Part shown: positions 1 to 12,670 of the stretch, in pieces
Layout: the number at the start of each line of letters is the position of its first letter
Position numbering within the stretch: the first letter of the stretch is position 1
Origin: Hymenolepis diminuta
Taxonomy: Eukaryota > Platyhelminthes > Cestoda > Cyclophyllidea > Hymenolepididae
Length of the DNA: 64,000 nucleotides
Assembly: GCA_900708905.1 (NCBI GenBank)
Contig: CAADRB010000019.1
Coordinates: 1,585,161 to 1,649,160 of the forward strand
Direction of reading: 5' to 3'
The notes under the pieces: model-generated
Databases searched by the model: none
Told to the model about the DNA's origin: nothing
The model's input: the letters and a program-made list of their open reading frames with translations, nothing else
Made by a program: the position numbers and the translations under genes

Positions 1-209
1 ATGTATAGATGAATACAAAAACTATTTAAATTAACATAACATAACATAATAAATTAATTGAACATTTCCAGATGCCAACACTTCTTTGTAATGTATTCAT
101 TAATCAAAGAAAGTACAAAGTAACCAAGCATCTATTTGACAGGCTTGTCAAGCTGAATGCAAAATAGTTCTCGTTTCGTGCCTGCTGTTTTAACGGAGTA
201 GGAGAGCGG

Positions 210-341
210 ATGGCGGAGAAATATTGGCAGCTATTTTGCCACCCAAGTTACCATGGCGGCTATGTGATCTCTCATGTTTTTCTCTACTTCTGTGCCGGTG
301 AAGTCTTGGACCACACGCGCAGAGTATTCAGCGATTTGTGA
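210..341 (+). other. G+C-richer segment with a 43-codon open frame of unknown nature
   Basis: The region from about 170 to 380 is visibly richer in G+C than its surroundings. It has a short ATG-initiated frame of 43 codons on the plus strand and a protein-like open stretch on the opposite strand that contains FTGTEVEKNMRDHIAAMV. Neither was recognised. It may be part of an exon of a gene beginning outside the window, or a fragment of a mobile element. A perfect 6-bp palindromic pair (TTGACA / TGTCAA) lies at 137-152. Confidence 0.25.
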
Positions 342-3300
342 GAACTAGGCAACTATTGTCAGATACACAACCCCACTGTAAAAATGGGATTCATGGTTCC
401 ATTTAAAGGGCACTTAAGGAAATATTCAAGATTTGGCTGATGTCAAAATTTGCACATTTTTTAAAAAAATGACGACAAATAGTCATTTCACTGCTTGAGA
501 ATCCCTAATCCCTATCCATGAAATAAATCTTTAGAAAACAATTTTGTTATATATTATAGTGTAGTTTATGAAAGTTTACACATTTCATTTTTAAACAAAT
601 CATAATCTTGATATTTAAAGTTTGGAAGAGTTAAAATTCATTTTTGACTCTTACTTCATTTAAAACTAGAAATAATGGCGAATTTTTAATGTAATAACCA
701 AAATATATGAGTTTGTGTGAAATCTTGGAAATGCAAATTAAAATCGTAAAATTCCTTTTTGTTTAAGTTCAAATTAAACGTACAAATTAAATTGAAATTT
801 CGACATTTTCATGAACTGCTAATGTGCATCAGAAATTTTTATCTGATTTCTATGCGTATTAATTAAACTATGCTTAAACATTTTAAATTAGAATAATTTT
901 GTATTTTTTAAATAAACCAGCAACAGAAGGTATCCCATTCTTCCTCTCCAAATGTCAAAACACGAACTTCATTTGCTATTGCACCGAATCGTAAATAGTC
1001 GGTGGAGATTGCCAAGGTCGTAAATTGGCTTAAAATAGTGAATTAAATTGAATTTTATTAAATTAGGGTATCCTCTTATTTTTAAAACGTAAAATTACGT
1101 GACAATTGGGTAGATCAAATATTATATTCACAATTAATCAGGCTTTTTTATTAAAAATTCTCAATTTTTAGATAAATTGCTTTGAAACAGACTCTGCCAA
1201 ATATATCGGTGGCATAATCGGGTGGAAAAATATTAATCAAATGTTAAAAAATGCATGGATACTATGAAAATCGAGGAAACTATTTGATTTAGGCACACTA
1301 CTAAATTTAGATTATAGCAAACGCTGTGAAGATTTCTAAATTGGCAAAGAATGAAAACAATAAATTGTGAGTTTGTGAAAATATGTTTAAACGATTTGTT
1401 GGCCAAATGGATTTTACTTTGATCCATTAAAAAACTTACCTTTCTATTCAGTAAGATTTAAATAAGTATAGTTAACTCATCTTGCCATAATTTGATTAAT
1501 GCAATTTTTCAGAGGTGAAAGTTGAGTTCGTCCACTGTGCAAAGGTGACGCTGTTCTAAATATTTATGCCGAATAAGTCAGATTACAAAATCACTGGTGC
1601 ATATCTAGTAAACCGGATGGGCAGCAACATTTTTAAGGTTACATCAGATTGAGAGATATTTTGAAGGGAGGTGTCAGGCCATTCAAAATGGGCATTGATA
1701 GTAATGCCTTTAACGGGATTAGGAATCTAGTTCACTATTTATATATGTACAAAAAACCGCAAACTCATCGTTTTCCTATCATAAATAATAAAAAATATAA
1801 CTCCCCTTTGGGGGAGGAAAAACACATTAGTACCTCTGTCAATTATTATATTTGGCAGACTGAATCACATCAAAGGTAATATCACTTATCCATAAAATAC
1901 TTATTCATCTTTAAAATGCATTTGGCATTGGAGATAGACCAGAATCGTTACTTCTTGACATCAGTCTTGTGCTATTCCTAAAGATTAGCATACAGAATGT
2001 AAATTAAGATTCCTACTTTTGAAATCTGTTTCATAGGTTTTCCTTGATAAACCCACGAATGTTCCTTAAATCAATGTCTAAACCAACGGATTGTGAACTA
2101 ACCAACTTCTTTATTTTTACTTTGTATTAATACACTGCTTGAATATAACTGTATGTCGTTCACAATAGTCTTAAGAATTTTAATCAGACTTAAAATTTTA
2201 AAGTATTTCAAAGGTTTGTCACCCACCACAAAGGTCCTTACCATTTAGGTGATTAAAACCACACACCGATCATGCAAATTTGGATGAAATCAAGGCAAGA
2301 AAGGAAAGCTCTCATATGCAGAATTGTTAGATAGCACTATTAGGTGCGAACACAGGGTTCACATATTACCAGATTGTTGACAATAGACAAGTGAGGACAA
2401 ATGGAAAAGACAAGAGACCTTCCATTTCCGGTATTTAATATGTTGGAGTCAAACGCGTGTTGTGCAACAAATAGGCAAATTGGTCATTGTTTTTAAAATT
2501 TATGGCTTTATGAATTTCAAAATTTATTCTAGTATGCATTCTAAGCATAAATTTTACAAAGAATTTCATTTCCTATCAGTAGCAATTAGTTGCAATATAT
2601 TGAGTGCAAATTATAAATGAAAATTAAAATTTTAAAAATTATTGACACTTTTTTGATTTGATATTAAAGATTTCACTCATTTTAAAACTTATACCGCATA
2701 AAATAAGCCTTTTGAGAACATTGAAATTAATCAAACTTTTCGCGCAAAATCTGCATGCACATTTAAAACAAAGATGATAGAGCATTAGTAATAGAAGCTA
2801 GATATCTGTACTTTTATCACATGTACATTAATTCAGTCTAATTAACGATGAGGATTAAGAATTGGAGAGATGGCTGCAAAAAAGTGGATTTTTAAATCTC
2901 TGTAAATTAAAATTTAGTAGCTATTTATATTCAATATGCAAGCAGTGGTGTAATAAATATTATTTGCGAAATAATTTGATGTGTTGTTCGAAAGGCATAC
3001 TTTGTGTTGAGGCTAATAAAGGTCATTTCAAATCAGCATTTTTCATAGTTAAAAAATTTATTTGAATGCATGTTTCTCAGTAATTAAAAATAAAGCGAAA
3101 AACAGTATTAATTTAATTTTTGAGCAGTGTAATTGCTATAGCAAATATTTGAACATACGATAACATGTTGCATAATAATTTTATTATTGAGCATTTATAC
3201 ACATGGCAAACTCACATCGGTCATGATAAGACTATAATCAACTCAATATCATAAGATCAATCTGCCTTCTTAATCATTAAAAAAAACTGAAGTGGAAAGT

Positions 3301-6300
3301 TTAACCATCATGATTGAAAAACTGATCAAGAAGCAGTGAAAATCGCAGATGAACATTTGCTGCTATCCAGAAGCAGAAAAATGAAAGTTAATTTCGGGAC
3401 GATGACTATTCATTCAGTAGATATTTTGTAATTTAAACACCAAAGCTCAAATACAGTAGAAGTCTTTGATGTATAATTTGATATACTTCGTTTTAAATGT
3501 TACGGAGATTAGAGAAGCATTTTCAGTGGTAACAAATATGGATTAATTATCTCAAAATGTTCGCAAGTCTAACCTTTTGTTTGAATCGATAATTATAGCC
3601 TTTAAACAGAACATAATTTTGGACGTGGAAATTTTTGTGTTTCAATTTACAGGAGAAAAAAGAATTGCATAATTTAATAAGATTTATTTTAACGCTTGTT
3701 GGAAAGTTAATACAGTGTTAGTTCTAACTCTGAATTGATTATTAGTTGAATTGTATAATTTAAAGCAAAAACTGAGGAAATCCAAGTAAATTAGATAATG
3801 TAGATAGAATAATACATAACTTAAAATGCTAAAGCATTATCCCTCGCTCTTAATATATTAATTATTTATTTCAACAAGCTAGAATTGAAGTTATTTAATC
3901 TAAAAATTCTCCTTTTTATTTTATTTTATGGCATTTTCATGCTCCCTGTTGGCGGTAATGTGAAAATTTTGATAATTGTATCGGCAGTCAAACAATTGTT
4001 TTATTTTACTTATTTATATTTCCCAAAATTTTGGTCTATTTAAATTGTAGACAATTTAGGTCTGTTCATGTTAGATCTTCCTTTTGCTAAAAACAACATG
4101 CTGCTATTGAGCTTTAAATCTCAATGAAAAGTTATTCAAATGTGTGTTTGCGGATAACTGAAAATAAAATTGCCGAAAATTTTAGCATTTTGTGAGTTTC
4201 TTATGCAAACCAAATCGCTGCTAGAGTAATTTAGACACGGTGGCCGAATAAATTCATCTCATATTTATGCATCATGCTAATAACTTAATTACCGGTTTCT
4301 GACACAGACTTGTAAACAGTAATTTTGGTTAAAAAGCCACTTTAAGGTTGGCCACCACATTCACCTTAAATATGTTTGCAAAAGTGGAGTCTTAAAATTT
4401 CGAACTTATTAAATTAAAATTAGATTCTATCTTGTTGCGTAAAAATTCGGTATTTGCTGTTATCAGTTATCTTTAAATCATCAGTAGGTATTTATGAAAG
4501 CACACAATGCTTCAAATTGATTGCTTAATCAGAAGAAAATTTGTCCCATGGTCGTCTGCAGAAAGTTGGCAGATACTTAATAATTTACCAGATAGAGGAT
4601 AAATAAAATCTAGTAGGATTGGGAATTTTTAGAAGTTTGTTCGATGACAATCATTCCCCCTTATTATGGTCAGACACTTAACCTTATTTCTTCTTTCTAA
4701 GTTCTAGTCATCGTATATGGTTAGGTTTATGTAACGAAGAAGCCGAATAAGTCGTAATAAGTATACGTATTAAATAAAAGCTAATTAAATATTTCTACAA
4801 TCAAGACTTTTATAGGAGACAAATCCATGAGCTCGTTTGAATATTAAATTTTCCTATTTGTCTGAATTTTCTCAAATTTATTGAGATATGACTAGGTGTT
4901 TTAGGGCATGCAAATGAAAAATGATCACTTTGTGTTAAAATAAGTTGTTGTTTATTCTAATACCGATTAATGTAGAATATGTATCCAATTAATTATAAAT
5001 TCATTTTGGCTTTAGATTTAAAGCCCTTTGAGAGAATGTATATCTGTTTTCTAATCGTATTTGTATCTATTATAAAAGCCTGTTGCGAAAAAACCTTTTA
5101 TTCTATCCTAGGGAAATTAGTCTAAGTCAGAATAAAGTAAGGAAAACGAAAGTATGCAAATGGGATAGAACGTCGGACAAAAGCATGTTGCTACACCAGT
5201 GCCCTCATCTCCTATCACGGGAGAAAGCATGTGAATGTTTTCCCGTGCATTTTGACAATTTTTCATCAGACTATCCTTACTTTCTCCTCTCCACTTTGTT
5301 CTTCTCTGAAATATAGGCCGCTTTCTACATAAATTAATTAGCATGATGAAAACACGCTTGTGGATTGCGCTTTTGTATGCAAGAATTTTACTTATCCGTT
5401 TTATGAATAGCAAAACATTTTCATCTTTGTAAAACTTGATAGGAAATTTAAAAATATATTAATTTTGAATGCTTGATTATTATATTACGAACTAGTGACA
5501 CTTCGGCAAAATCTCTGAAGGCAACAATCTAATAGGTAATCTTGACATGATTGATATTTTGCCCATTGTTAAATGATAATTAAATTTAAAAGTAGATTAT
5601 AATTCTAATTTGTAGAACTCTGGAAACCACTTGCTTTCTCCAAGAAATTATCATCATTTTCATGCATGGTGAAATGAAGGTAAATTAATAGATAAAAATG
5701 AACGTTAATGTAAATATGAAAACAAACAATACCCATAAATTGAGTTCTCTTAGTCCATGTCAATTAATATTACCTGAGTGCAAATGGATATTTATTCTAA
5801 CGAAATCACTCTTAAACACAATATTCAATAAACCCCAATTTTAGCTTAACTATGGCAAAATATTCCATTGATTAAATGGTGTACATACATTCTGAAAATA
5901 ACAGCCGTACCCTTAAAGGAACCTTTCAAATCAGTTTGGGACATTTGTACAATAAAGAAGACTAAAATTCAGACATATAAACCAAGACTCCTTCACCTCT
6001 TTCTCTCACTTCGTTTCATAAATAATAAATTGATAAAAATTCGCACTATAGAAATTAATTTAAAATGTCATTCTTATGTATATTACCACTTTATTAACAC
6101 TAATGAGAAATCTGGTGCTCTAACCTGTAATTATTTCGTCTTCGCAAGATTGTCATAATAGTTTTCTCACATGACAAAGTTGTGAAAATGTGCGATTTCA
6201 AGATCGGTATTTCCCTTTCTTTGTGTGTTTATTCTTAACAATCTAAAATATACGATAAAAAATTTAGGAGATATGGGTTTTAAAGTTTTAAATCTGATTT

Positions 6301-6539
6301 TAATTTATTTAAGAGTAGATGATAATTATAAAAAGGTTCCTTAAATTAACAGTAAATATAACCTTAGACGATTCTCTTAATAAAAGCAAGCATCCTTGCA
6401 AGCAAGATAATATATCCAAAATAATTTCTTATACGATATGAGACAAAACAGGTAATTAGTTATCAGATATTTAATGGAAAGTATTAAGCATCAGTCGTTA
6501 AAACAATGAGACAGTAGAAAAAACTTTAACGCCTGGGTT
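342..6539. other. Gene-free AT-rich stretch
   Basis: No gene recognised. A G+C-richer tract at about 5,090-5,320 has open frames on both strands (77 and 98 codons) but no recognisable product; it may be a repeat fragment. Another mixed-composition tract lies at about 2,220-2,480. Confidence 0.6.
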
Positions 6540-7300
6540 TTCTCTTAAGCGGAAGTTAGTTAAACTTAGCAAGGCATATGAAACATTGTCCACAATGTCA
6601 AGAGCTTACTCTTAACACACCGATGGGATCAACGAACAACTTTTTGATTGTATCAGCATCCTGACAATGATATAAGAAAGAGCCATTAATCTTCAAAGTT
6701 ACATTTCTACTTATTTTGAAAGTGGTTTACTTTAAAGTAAGCCGATTTAACTTGATACTGAAAAAATCGGCCCGGAATAGATTTTTATCGTTGGAAATAT
6801 TGTGTATGCTGATAACATATGTGTGATAGTTAGTGGTTTTATTGATCAAAAATGCTTTTGGACATACCCACGCAGGTTCTAGAAAAGTTTGAAATGGAGA
6901 TAGGTAAGATTAAAACTGCGTGAATGTATAAAAGAGAAAATACAAATATAGAAATTCTACTTATTGAAGGCGGAAGGATTGAAAAAATTACCCCTCTTAC
7001 ATATCTAGAGACGATAATTACCGTGATACAAGGTAAAACTGTAATATCTTTAAAACCAAATATCAATTCGTAAAGCTTTGACCTATTTTTAAACGTCCAC
7101 AGTTATCAGCAAATGCAAAAGTGAAGCTTGTCGAAATCTCTTTTAAGCCATTCCTTTATTACGGCCTCTCCAGAATAGCACTAAAGGTGTCTGGCAACAA
7201 CAGAGTCATTAGATCCCGAAAAGGATAAAAAACGAAAGCATAAGTAGAGGCATGGCTAAGACAAATCGATCTGGATGTTTAGGAAAGTATTTGATTGAAC
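6540..7300 (+). pseudogene. Reverse transcriptase remnant of a non-LTR (LINE-type) retrotransposon
   Basis: Reading across several frames on the plus strand gives a degraded reverse transcriptase. Near 6,555-6,600 the residues LSKAYETLS resemble the motif A neighbourhood (D-x-x-KAYD). A G-I-N-E-Q-L segment follows near 6,630. The catalytic motif C reads VYADNICVIVSG near 6,807-6,842, with Asn in place of the second Asp of YADD. The post-catalytic region reads ENTNIEILLIEGGRIEKI and then TYLETIIT (about 6,937-7,020), matching the common G-x-x-I-E-x-V-x-x-F-x-YLG-x-x-IT pattern. A thumb-like segment (KLVEISFKPFLYYG) lies near 7,124-7,165. Stop codons and frame changes separate these blocks, so the element is dead. 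No endonuclease domain, 3' tail or target duplication was found. The exact clade was not settled; RTE-like or CR1-like families are the nearest impression. Confidence 0.6.
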
Positions 7301-7624
7301 GTGACATCTTGACTGAACCAGCTAATTACCAAAATTTCTGTTTCTAATAATAGAAATACCCCCCATTACGGAATTCGAGCAGAAACGGCAAAGTGTAATT
7401 TTGTTCACTATATGTGAATACTCGCGGAGATAAAAGCAATGTTCATGTCCTTTCGACAGGAACACTGTTCTTCGGTCACATTGATTAACATGGTCTTCCG
7501 CTGTCGGATTTCCAGTTGTTAAAAGACTTATAAAAGGCAGAAACGATTGAAAAGTCATATGTAAGAATATTCTTCTTAATAGTGACATTAAAATATAATT
7601 ATAAAAAGTGGCAGCATGTGTCCG

Positions 7625-7800
7625 ACTGGCCCAGAAGAGGTGATTATCCAGAACCTAATGAAATAAATCTCTCTGCCCCTTTCAAACCATTTCCTCTCTG
7701 CCATATGCCTCCGGAAGTCTGAATAGCATATTGCATACTCTATTTAGAAATGAACATATATATAGAGTGCCCAAGGTATCTGGAGATACTTATATTTTTG
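7625..7800 (+). repeat. Dispersed repeat R4, copy 1
   Basis: It aligns by eye with 28,195-28,345 through ATAAATCTCTCT, then CTTTCAAA and TTTC. It aligns with 58,985-59,200 through CTGAATAGC and the GTAGCACCC / CCAGATAA region (here a more diverged GTGCCCAAGGTATCTGGAGATA). The repeat lies between the reverse transcriptase remnant and the transposase remnant. No coding content or terminal repeats were seen. Identity is low (estimated 60-70% by eye, not computed). Confidence 0.4.
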
Positions 7801-7839
7801 TAATTTAAACTAGTCCGTTAATAAATAAGGTATTTTTAT

Positions 7840-8510
7840 ATCATATCTCCTGGCAGATACTACTATAACTAATGAACTGAAAAGACACGCTGTACTGGTG
7901 TCTACAAAGGCGAAACACGGGAATTTAAAAATTGCAGAATTACTAACAATGGCTACATCTTTTGTTTGCAACAAGGAGCTAAATGAAAACACTGGAGATG
8001 AATTGGCCACGTGCAAGAGAAGAGAGCGTTATCAGTGCTCTGTTGACTCAGTCACAACACCTCGATTCGTCAGAAGGGTGATAAGAAATGTTCTTCACTA
8101 AGATCTCGGATAAAAATCTTAGGTTCTTCGGCGAGGTCAGTTCATGTCGGCAAAAACAACTCAAGAGAAGAACTTTTAAAGTATTTGAAGCACTCAGAAG
8201 AACGGAAATGTCTTTGGCTTTTCTCCAACGAAAAAATTTTCGCCAGGAGCGAAAAGTTAATTGAACAATAATAAGTGGCTATGAGCGAGTAGGCCCTACT
8301 AAAGTTCCAACTGTTATATGAATGAAGTTTTCAGCAGCAATGGTGGTCTTCGGTGTTGCTCGCAGTGAAGAGTATATCATGATTCCTCAATTTTTTCCAA
8401 CTGTGTAAACATCTAACCTCCTGCTCTGTTCTAGAACTAGCTTTAGGACTTACTCAACAGCATATATTCATATTCAGCACCATCCATTCATGGTGTAGCG
8501 TTTAGGTCAC
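7840..8510 (+). pseudogene. Tc1/mariner-superfamily transposase remnant
   Basis: The plus strand carries collinear pieces of a cut-and-paste transposase in shifting frames. An open stretch at 7,898-8,101 ends with TPRFVRRVIRNVLH, typical of the helix-turn-helix linker before the catalytic domain. A segment resembling LRRGQFMSAKT follows near 8,122-8,155. Next comes CLWLFSNEKIF near 8,208-8,240, the site of the first catalytic Asp (normally FSDEKNF), here changed to Asn. Then MVVFGVARSEEYIMIPQFFP (about 8,340-8,400) corresponds to the conserved MV-x-GV-x-S-x-G-x-x-MPP-x-FFP block. Weak traces of the QQDSAP-x-H block appear near 8,458-8,500. Several stops and frameshifts make it non-functional. 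No terminal inverted repeats were found. Its sequence is clearly different from the mariner at 45 kb. Confidence 0.72.
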
Positions 8511-11500
8511 TACCGCTCTAACTTATGCATGAAGTCTCTTCATTTTCACTTAATATTATCAAAATGGAATTATTAAAATTTGACGACAAATTGAGATTAA
8601 ATAAATAAATAATGCAGATGAAATGGGAGTATGCAAGAAATGAGAATGGTGAATGTAACATAAGTTCATTCGATCTTTGAAAGCTATCACTGCAACGAGA
8701 ATCTGAAACATATTGAAAAGATGGCTTGTTTATAGGAATGTTCTGAAGTTTAATTTTAAGCACTATTATCATTAATATCGCTTAGAGTAATACAAAAACG
8801 TAATTTCCAATTTCATACAGAAAAGTGTATTCCACAGAGCTTCTTTAGGATGAGACTCGAATAATGCAACCCTCTAAATTAGCCAGGCATAACTGGTAGA
8901 CCAGGTAGATCATTCCACTTGGTAGATGTGTGCCGATAGGAATCACACCCGTCAGAGATGAGATAGCAAACGATATGATTAAATTTTGTTAGGAAATCCT
9001 ATTGGCATTCCATTTAGCCAAATATTAGACTAATTTTTTTCAAATTAATACGTACTTTAAATACCTCGATAAAGATACAATCCAATTATATATCAATCCA
9101 TTAAGCAAATTTTCCTTTAATTGAGCTAAATGGGGCGAATCAAGATTTTTTCCCATTTTTTCCAAGCACATAATGACGCTGATTGCCTTTAAAAGAATGA
9201 TCTAAGGATTGACACATAATCGCGTTACCAGTTTGGAGGGGATGGAGGATACGAGTTGTAAACAAAAAAATAATAAAAACATTGAAGAAATTCTTATACC
9301 TCTTTGACCATAACGTGTCAATTTGTAGTACTCGTTTCTTATTTATTTGACGTTTCAGATTGTTAATTGTCATAAATCGCTCCTAATAATTTAATCTGAA
9401 TTTCATTCCTTATTTGCCTATTAATTATCAAACATGTACCTTTATAACAAATGTGAAATTTTTACCAAATATAGGTGGATGAGTGAAGTATAGGTTAGAG
9501 AGTAAAAGTCTTGTTAATGGTCACCACAATTTGACAAAAGAAGTAAGTCAGGTGTTATGAAATTTGTCAGTTCAACTATCTAGTTCTTTAAAGAGATAAT
9601 ATTCCCGGTAAAACAGAGTTGATGCCTTGGGAATTTAAGTAGTCTGTTAGAGGGATTTTCTCTTCTGGAGTTTCCAAAAGAGTAAGACTTATCTTGTCTG
9701 GAATTTGTATATAAATTATATACTACTTGTTTTATTAAATTTGTATTTGTTTTTTATTCATGTTGAAAAATACTAACTCAATTTTGTTTCCTAATTTTCT
9801 CTCTTGTGGGTTCGTGGAATTTTTAACAGAAGAATAGTTTAAAAATGGATTTCTTTACCTTAATTTGCATTTTTAAATAAATTTTTGCAATTATAATTTA
9901 ACTTACTCTAATTTTACAATGGCCATCAGTACATTAAGCGAAGTTTAGTAGAGCGAGAATTCTCAGAATCGACTTTGAATTTTTGCATTTGAATTAATTC
10001 CAATCCCAGATTTATTTTACAATGTATTCCTTGTAATTTGAACGATAATATATCATAGTATCGCTAAATATATGAACGACTGAGAGATTATGATATAGCC
10101 AGATTAATTTAAAGAACCAAACTACTAGTCTTGTTGAAAATCACAAAGAGGAAGAAAACATTATGTTGGCTTCCAAAAATTGTGTTGTCGCAATGCAAGA
10201 ATCGCATTACACTTTTATAATAATAAAAGAGGATATATCAAGCATTTAAAAACTTCAGTTACTCCTCTTAAATTTTAAAATGTTCCGATTATTAAAATAA
10301 AAAAATAGTTCGCCTCCGGTTTTAAAAGTGAACTACAATCTACTCAGGTTTGCAGCTGATAATCACTGTTTCTGCACATAACTGACATTTAGATGTGTTG
10401 AAACTGCCTAGGCACGCATTTGTTTTGTGTTTATTTTATCATTGTAATGGCTTGTCAAAAAATGTGTATCAATTATAAAGACACCACTGTAATTTTGAGA
10501 TAAATTATTTGCAGATTTAAATTTATCTTTTCAAACAACATCAAGTATAGAGAGTCTTATACCTATCCTTCTAGGAATGCTTGCTTAAAACCTCAGATAT
10601 TTAAATGGCATTTCGATTAGGTTAAAATGTTTTAAAGCACTGTTGGATAAAGCATAAAAGAGAATTACAGAATTAACTAGCAGTACGAACTGCCTTTGAT
10701 TGGCACATTCAATCAAAATTATTCTTCTAACCAAGTGGGTTTTATACCAAATCATCTAAGGGGGAATTTCCAACAGAAATGACTGTCTATTTACTCCAGA
10801 AGTGTTTACCTGAGAGATTAAATAAGATTAGCGCTGAACTATTGTGGATTACACCAGCTAAAAATTTTTAGAAAATAAGACTGTTGGAGTTCTTAATTTA
10901 CAAAAATCAGAATTCGATTTCTCTCAGCCTTGACACTTTTAAGTTATAACTAGTAATATACTTATTTTTAAAGCAATTATATCATTTCTATGCTTTCAAA
11001 TATTGCATTTAAAAATGAAAAAAACCTAACCGTTTTTTAATCAAATTACTCTATATACACGAATTGGTTAAGCTACAATAATTTAGCTACAGTTAAAATA
11101 GTAAAATTTTTAATCTGCCATACTTTAAGATATTTGAAAAAGTTCTATGCTACTGCAACCTCAGCTTTTGAAAATATGTGGTACTAGCGTCAGTTTATGC
11201 AAATGGATTTACAACTGATCGCAGAGCATGATATGAGCGAGAACGGCGATAATTTAAAATAAGGAATGCTTCAAAATCACTGAGGCAATTAATGATAATA
11301 TCAGTGCGCAAATAAAAGTTTTGATTTGAACAAAATATGGCAAATTAAATACAATAATTACATATTTTCTCTCCACTTTTTGTGCGTTTTTCAAATTTAA
11401 CTATTAACCCTTAGTTAAACTATTAAATGATTTTAATGAAAATGTTATTAATAATTTAAAATAATTTGATATCATATTATTGGTCAATATTTTTGTAAAC

Positions 11501-12619
11501 CATATGATCATTTCTAGAACAAAAAATCAATTTGATTTAGATATTCTCCGGTTCAGCTCTGTAATAAACCCCGATAAACAATCCCACTATGGCATTTGAG
11601 AGCTGGAATCATGGCACCTGATTATTGCAGCCCTAATGACCTTCAAAATACCAAAAATATTACCTTAACTCGGTAATAACATCCTATTAAACGAATTTCA
11701 GTAATTCGCTCAAAATAAATGTCAAGCAATTGTCACTATTTCAACAAAATTTAAAAAATAGAAATTCGTTAAAAATATATAATAACGCTAATAAAACATA
11801 AAATTGTAACTTCAACCCTTTTAGTATAAAGATACACCATTTCATTTGAGAATAATAAAAAGATGTATCTAGAAAAATAGAGGTAGAGAGAAGAAAAGAC
11901 AGTTTAAAGATGTTAGAATGGTAAGTACAAAAACTATTTTAAGTAGAAGGTTATTCATTTTTTCGAAAAAAAATAATTCCATAAGCCAGCATTATTTTCA
12001 ATAAAAGGGGAAGAAAATATAATAAAAATGTAAAATAATTTGCATACTTTAATCTTATTTTTAACAAAACAGTATTGAGTTGCAACTATTTGTCCACTAT
12101 TGGTGGTTAAACTGTTTTTTTAGCATTAAATTTTGCCACAATAACAATAAATGTGAAATAAAATGACCGTCAAACAATTTTTGAAAACAAATATAGAGAA
12201 TTGTTACCCATTTTAAATGCTAAATAAAAGGCAAATGCTACAATATTTCATTCAAAATGAATTATCTTTAGATTGAACAACTAAAATTTCATAAAAAATT
12301 AAAAATATGGAACGGCATTATTATACCTCTTTCAAAATGGGACGCCTTATATATTCTAAATCCATCCTATCTAGATTTTCAGAGGATTGAAATTACAGAG
12401 GAAATACGTATAGCAATTTCAAGAAAATATTAATAAAGAAGTTCAGTGATTAATGTACACATCTGCCAAATTAGAGGTTACGAAATCAATAGAAAATTTT
12501 TACGCTGTACCTACCAGATTTTTCTTATAACCCTCATTATGAATCATATGGAAATATTTTCGATTAAAACTAAATTCAAACATCTCATAAATCACGTGCA
12601 AGCTATTTGAATGGGAAAA
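8511..12619. other. Gene-free stretch upstream of the EF-hand gene
   Basis: AT-rich with no recognised coding sequence. A possible inverted R4 fragment lies at 8,895-8,940. No promoter motif for the EF-hand gene could be identified with confidence. Confidence 0.55.
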
Positions 12620-12647
12620 ATATTGATTTTATTGCTTTTTGTATAAG
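12620..12647 (+). promoter_or_regulatory. Possible 3' splice site in the 5' leader of the EF-hand gene
   Basis: A T-rich tract runs into a terminal AG at 12,646-12,647, 23 nt before the ATG. This matches a 3' splice acceptor and would make the CDS a complete second exon. It could equally accept a trans-spliced leader if the organism uses one. The motif is common in AT-rich DNA, so support is weak. No TATA box or initiator was identified. Confidence 0.3.
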
Positions 12648-12670
12648 GTACATAATTTTAACGTCAAAAT

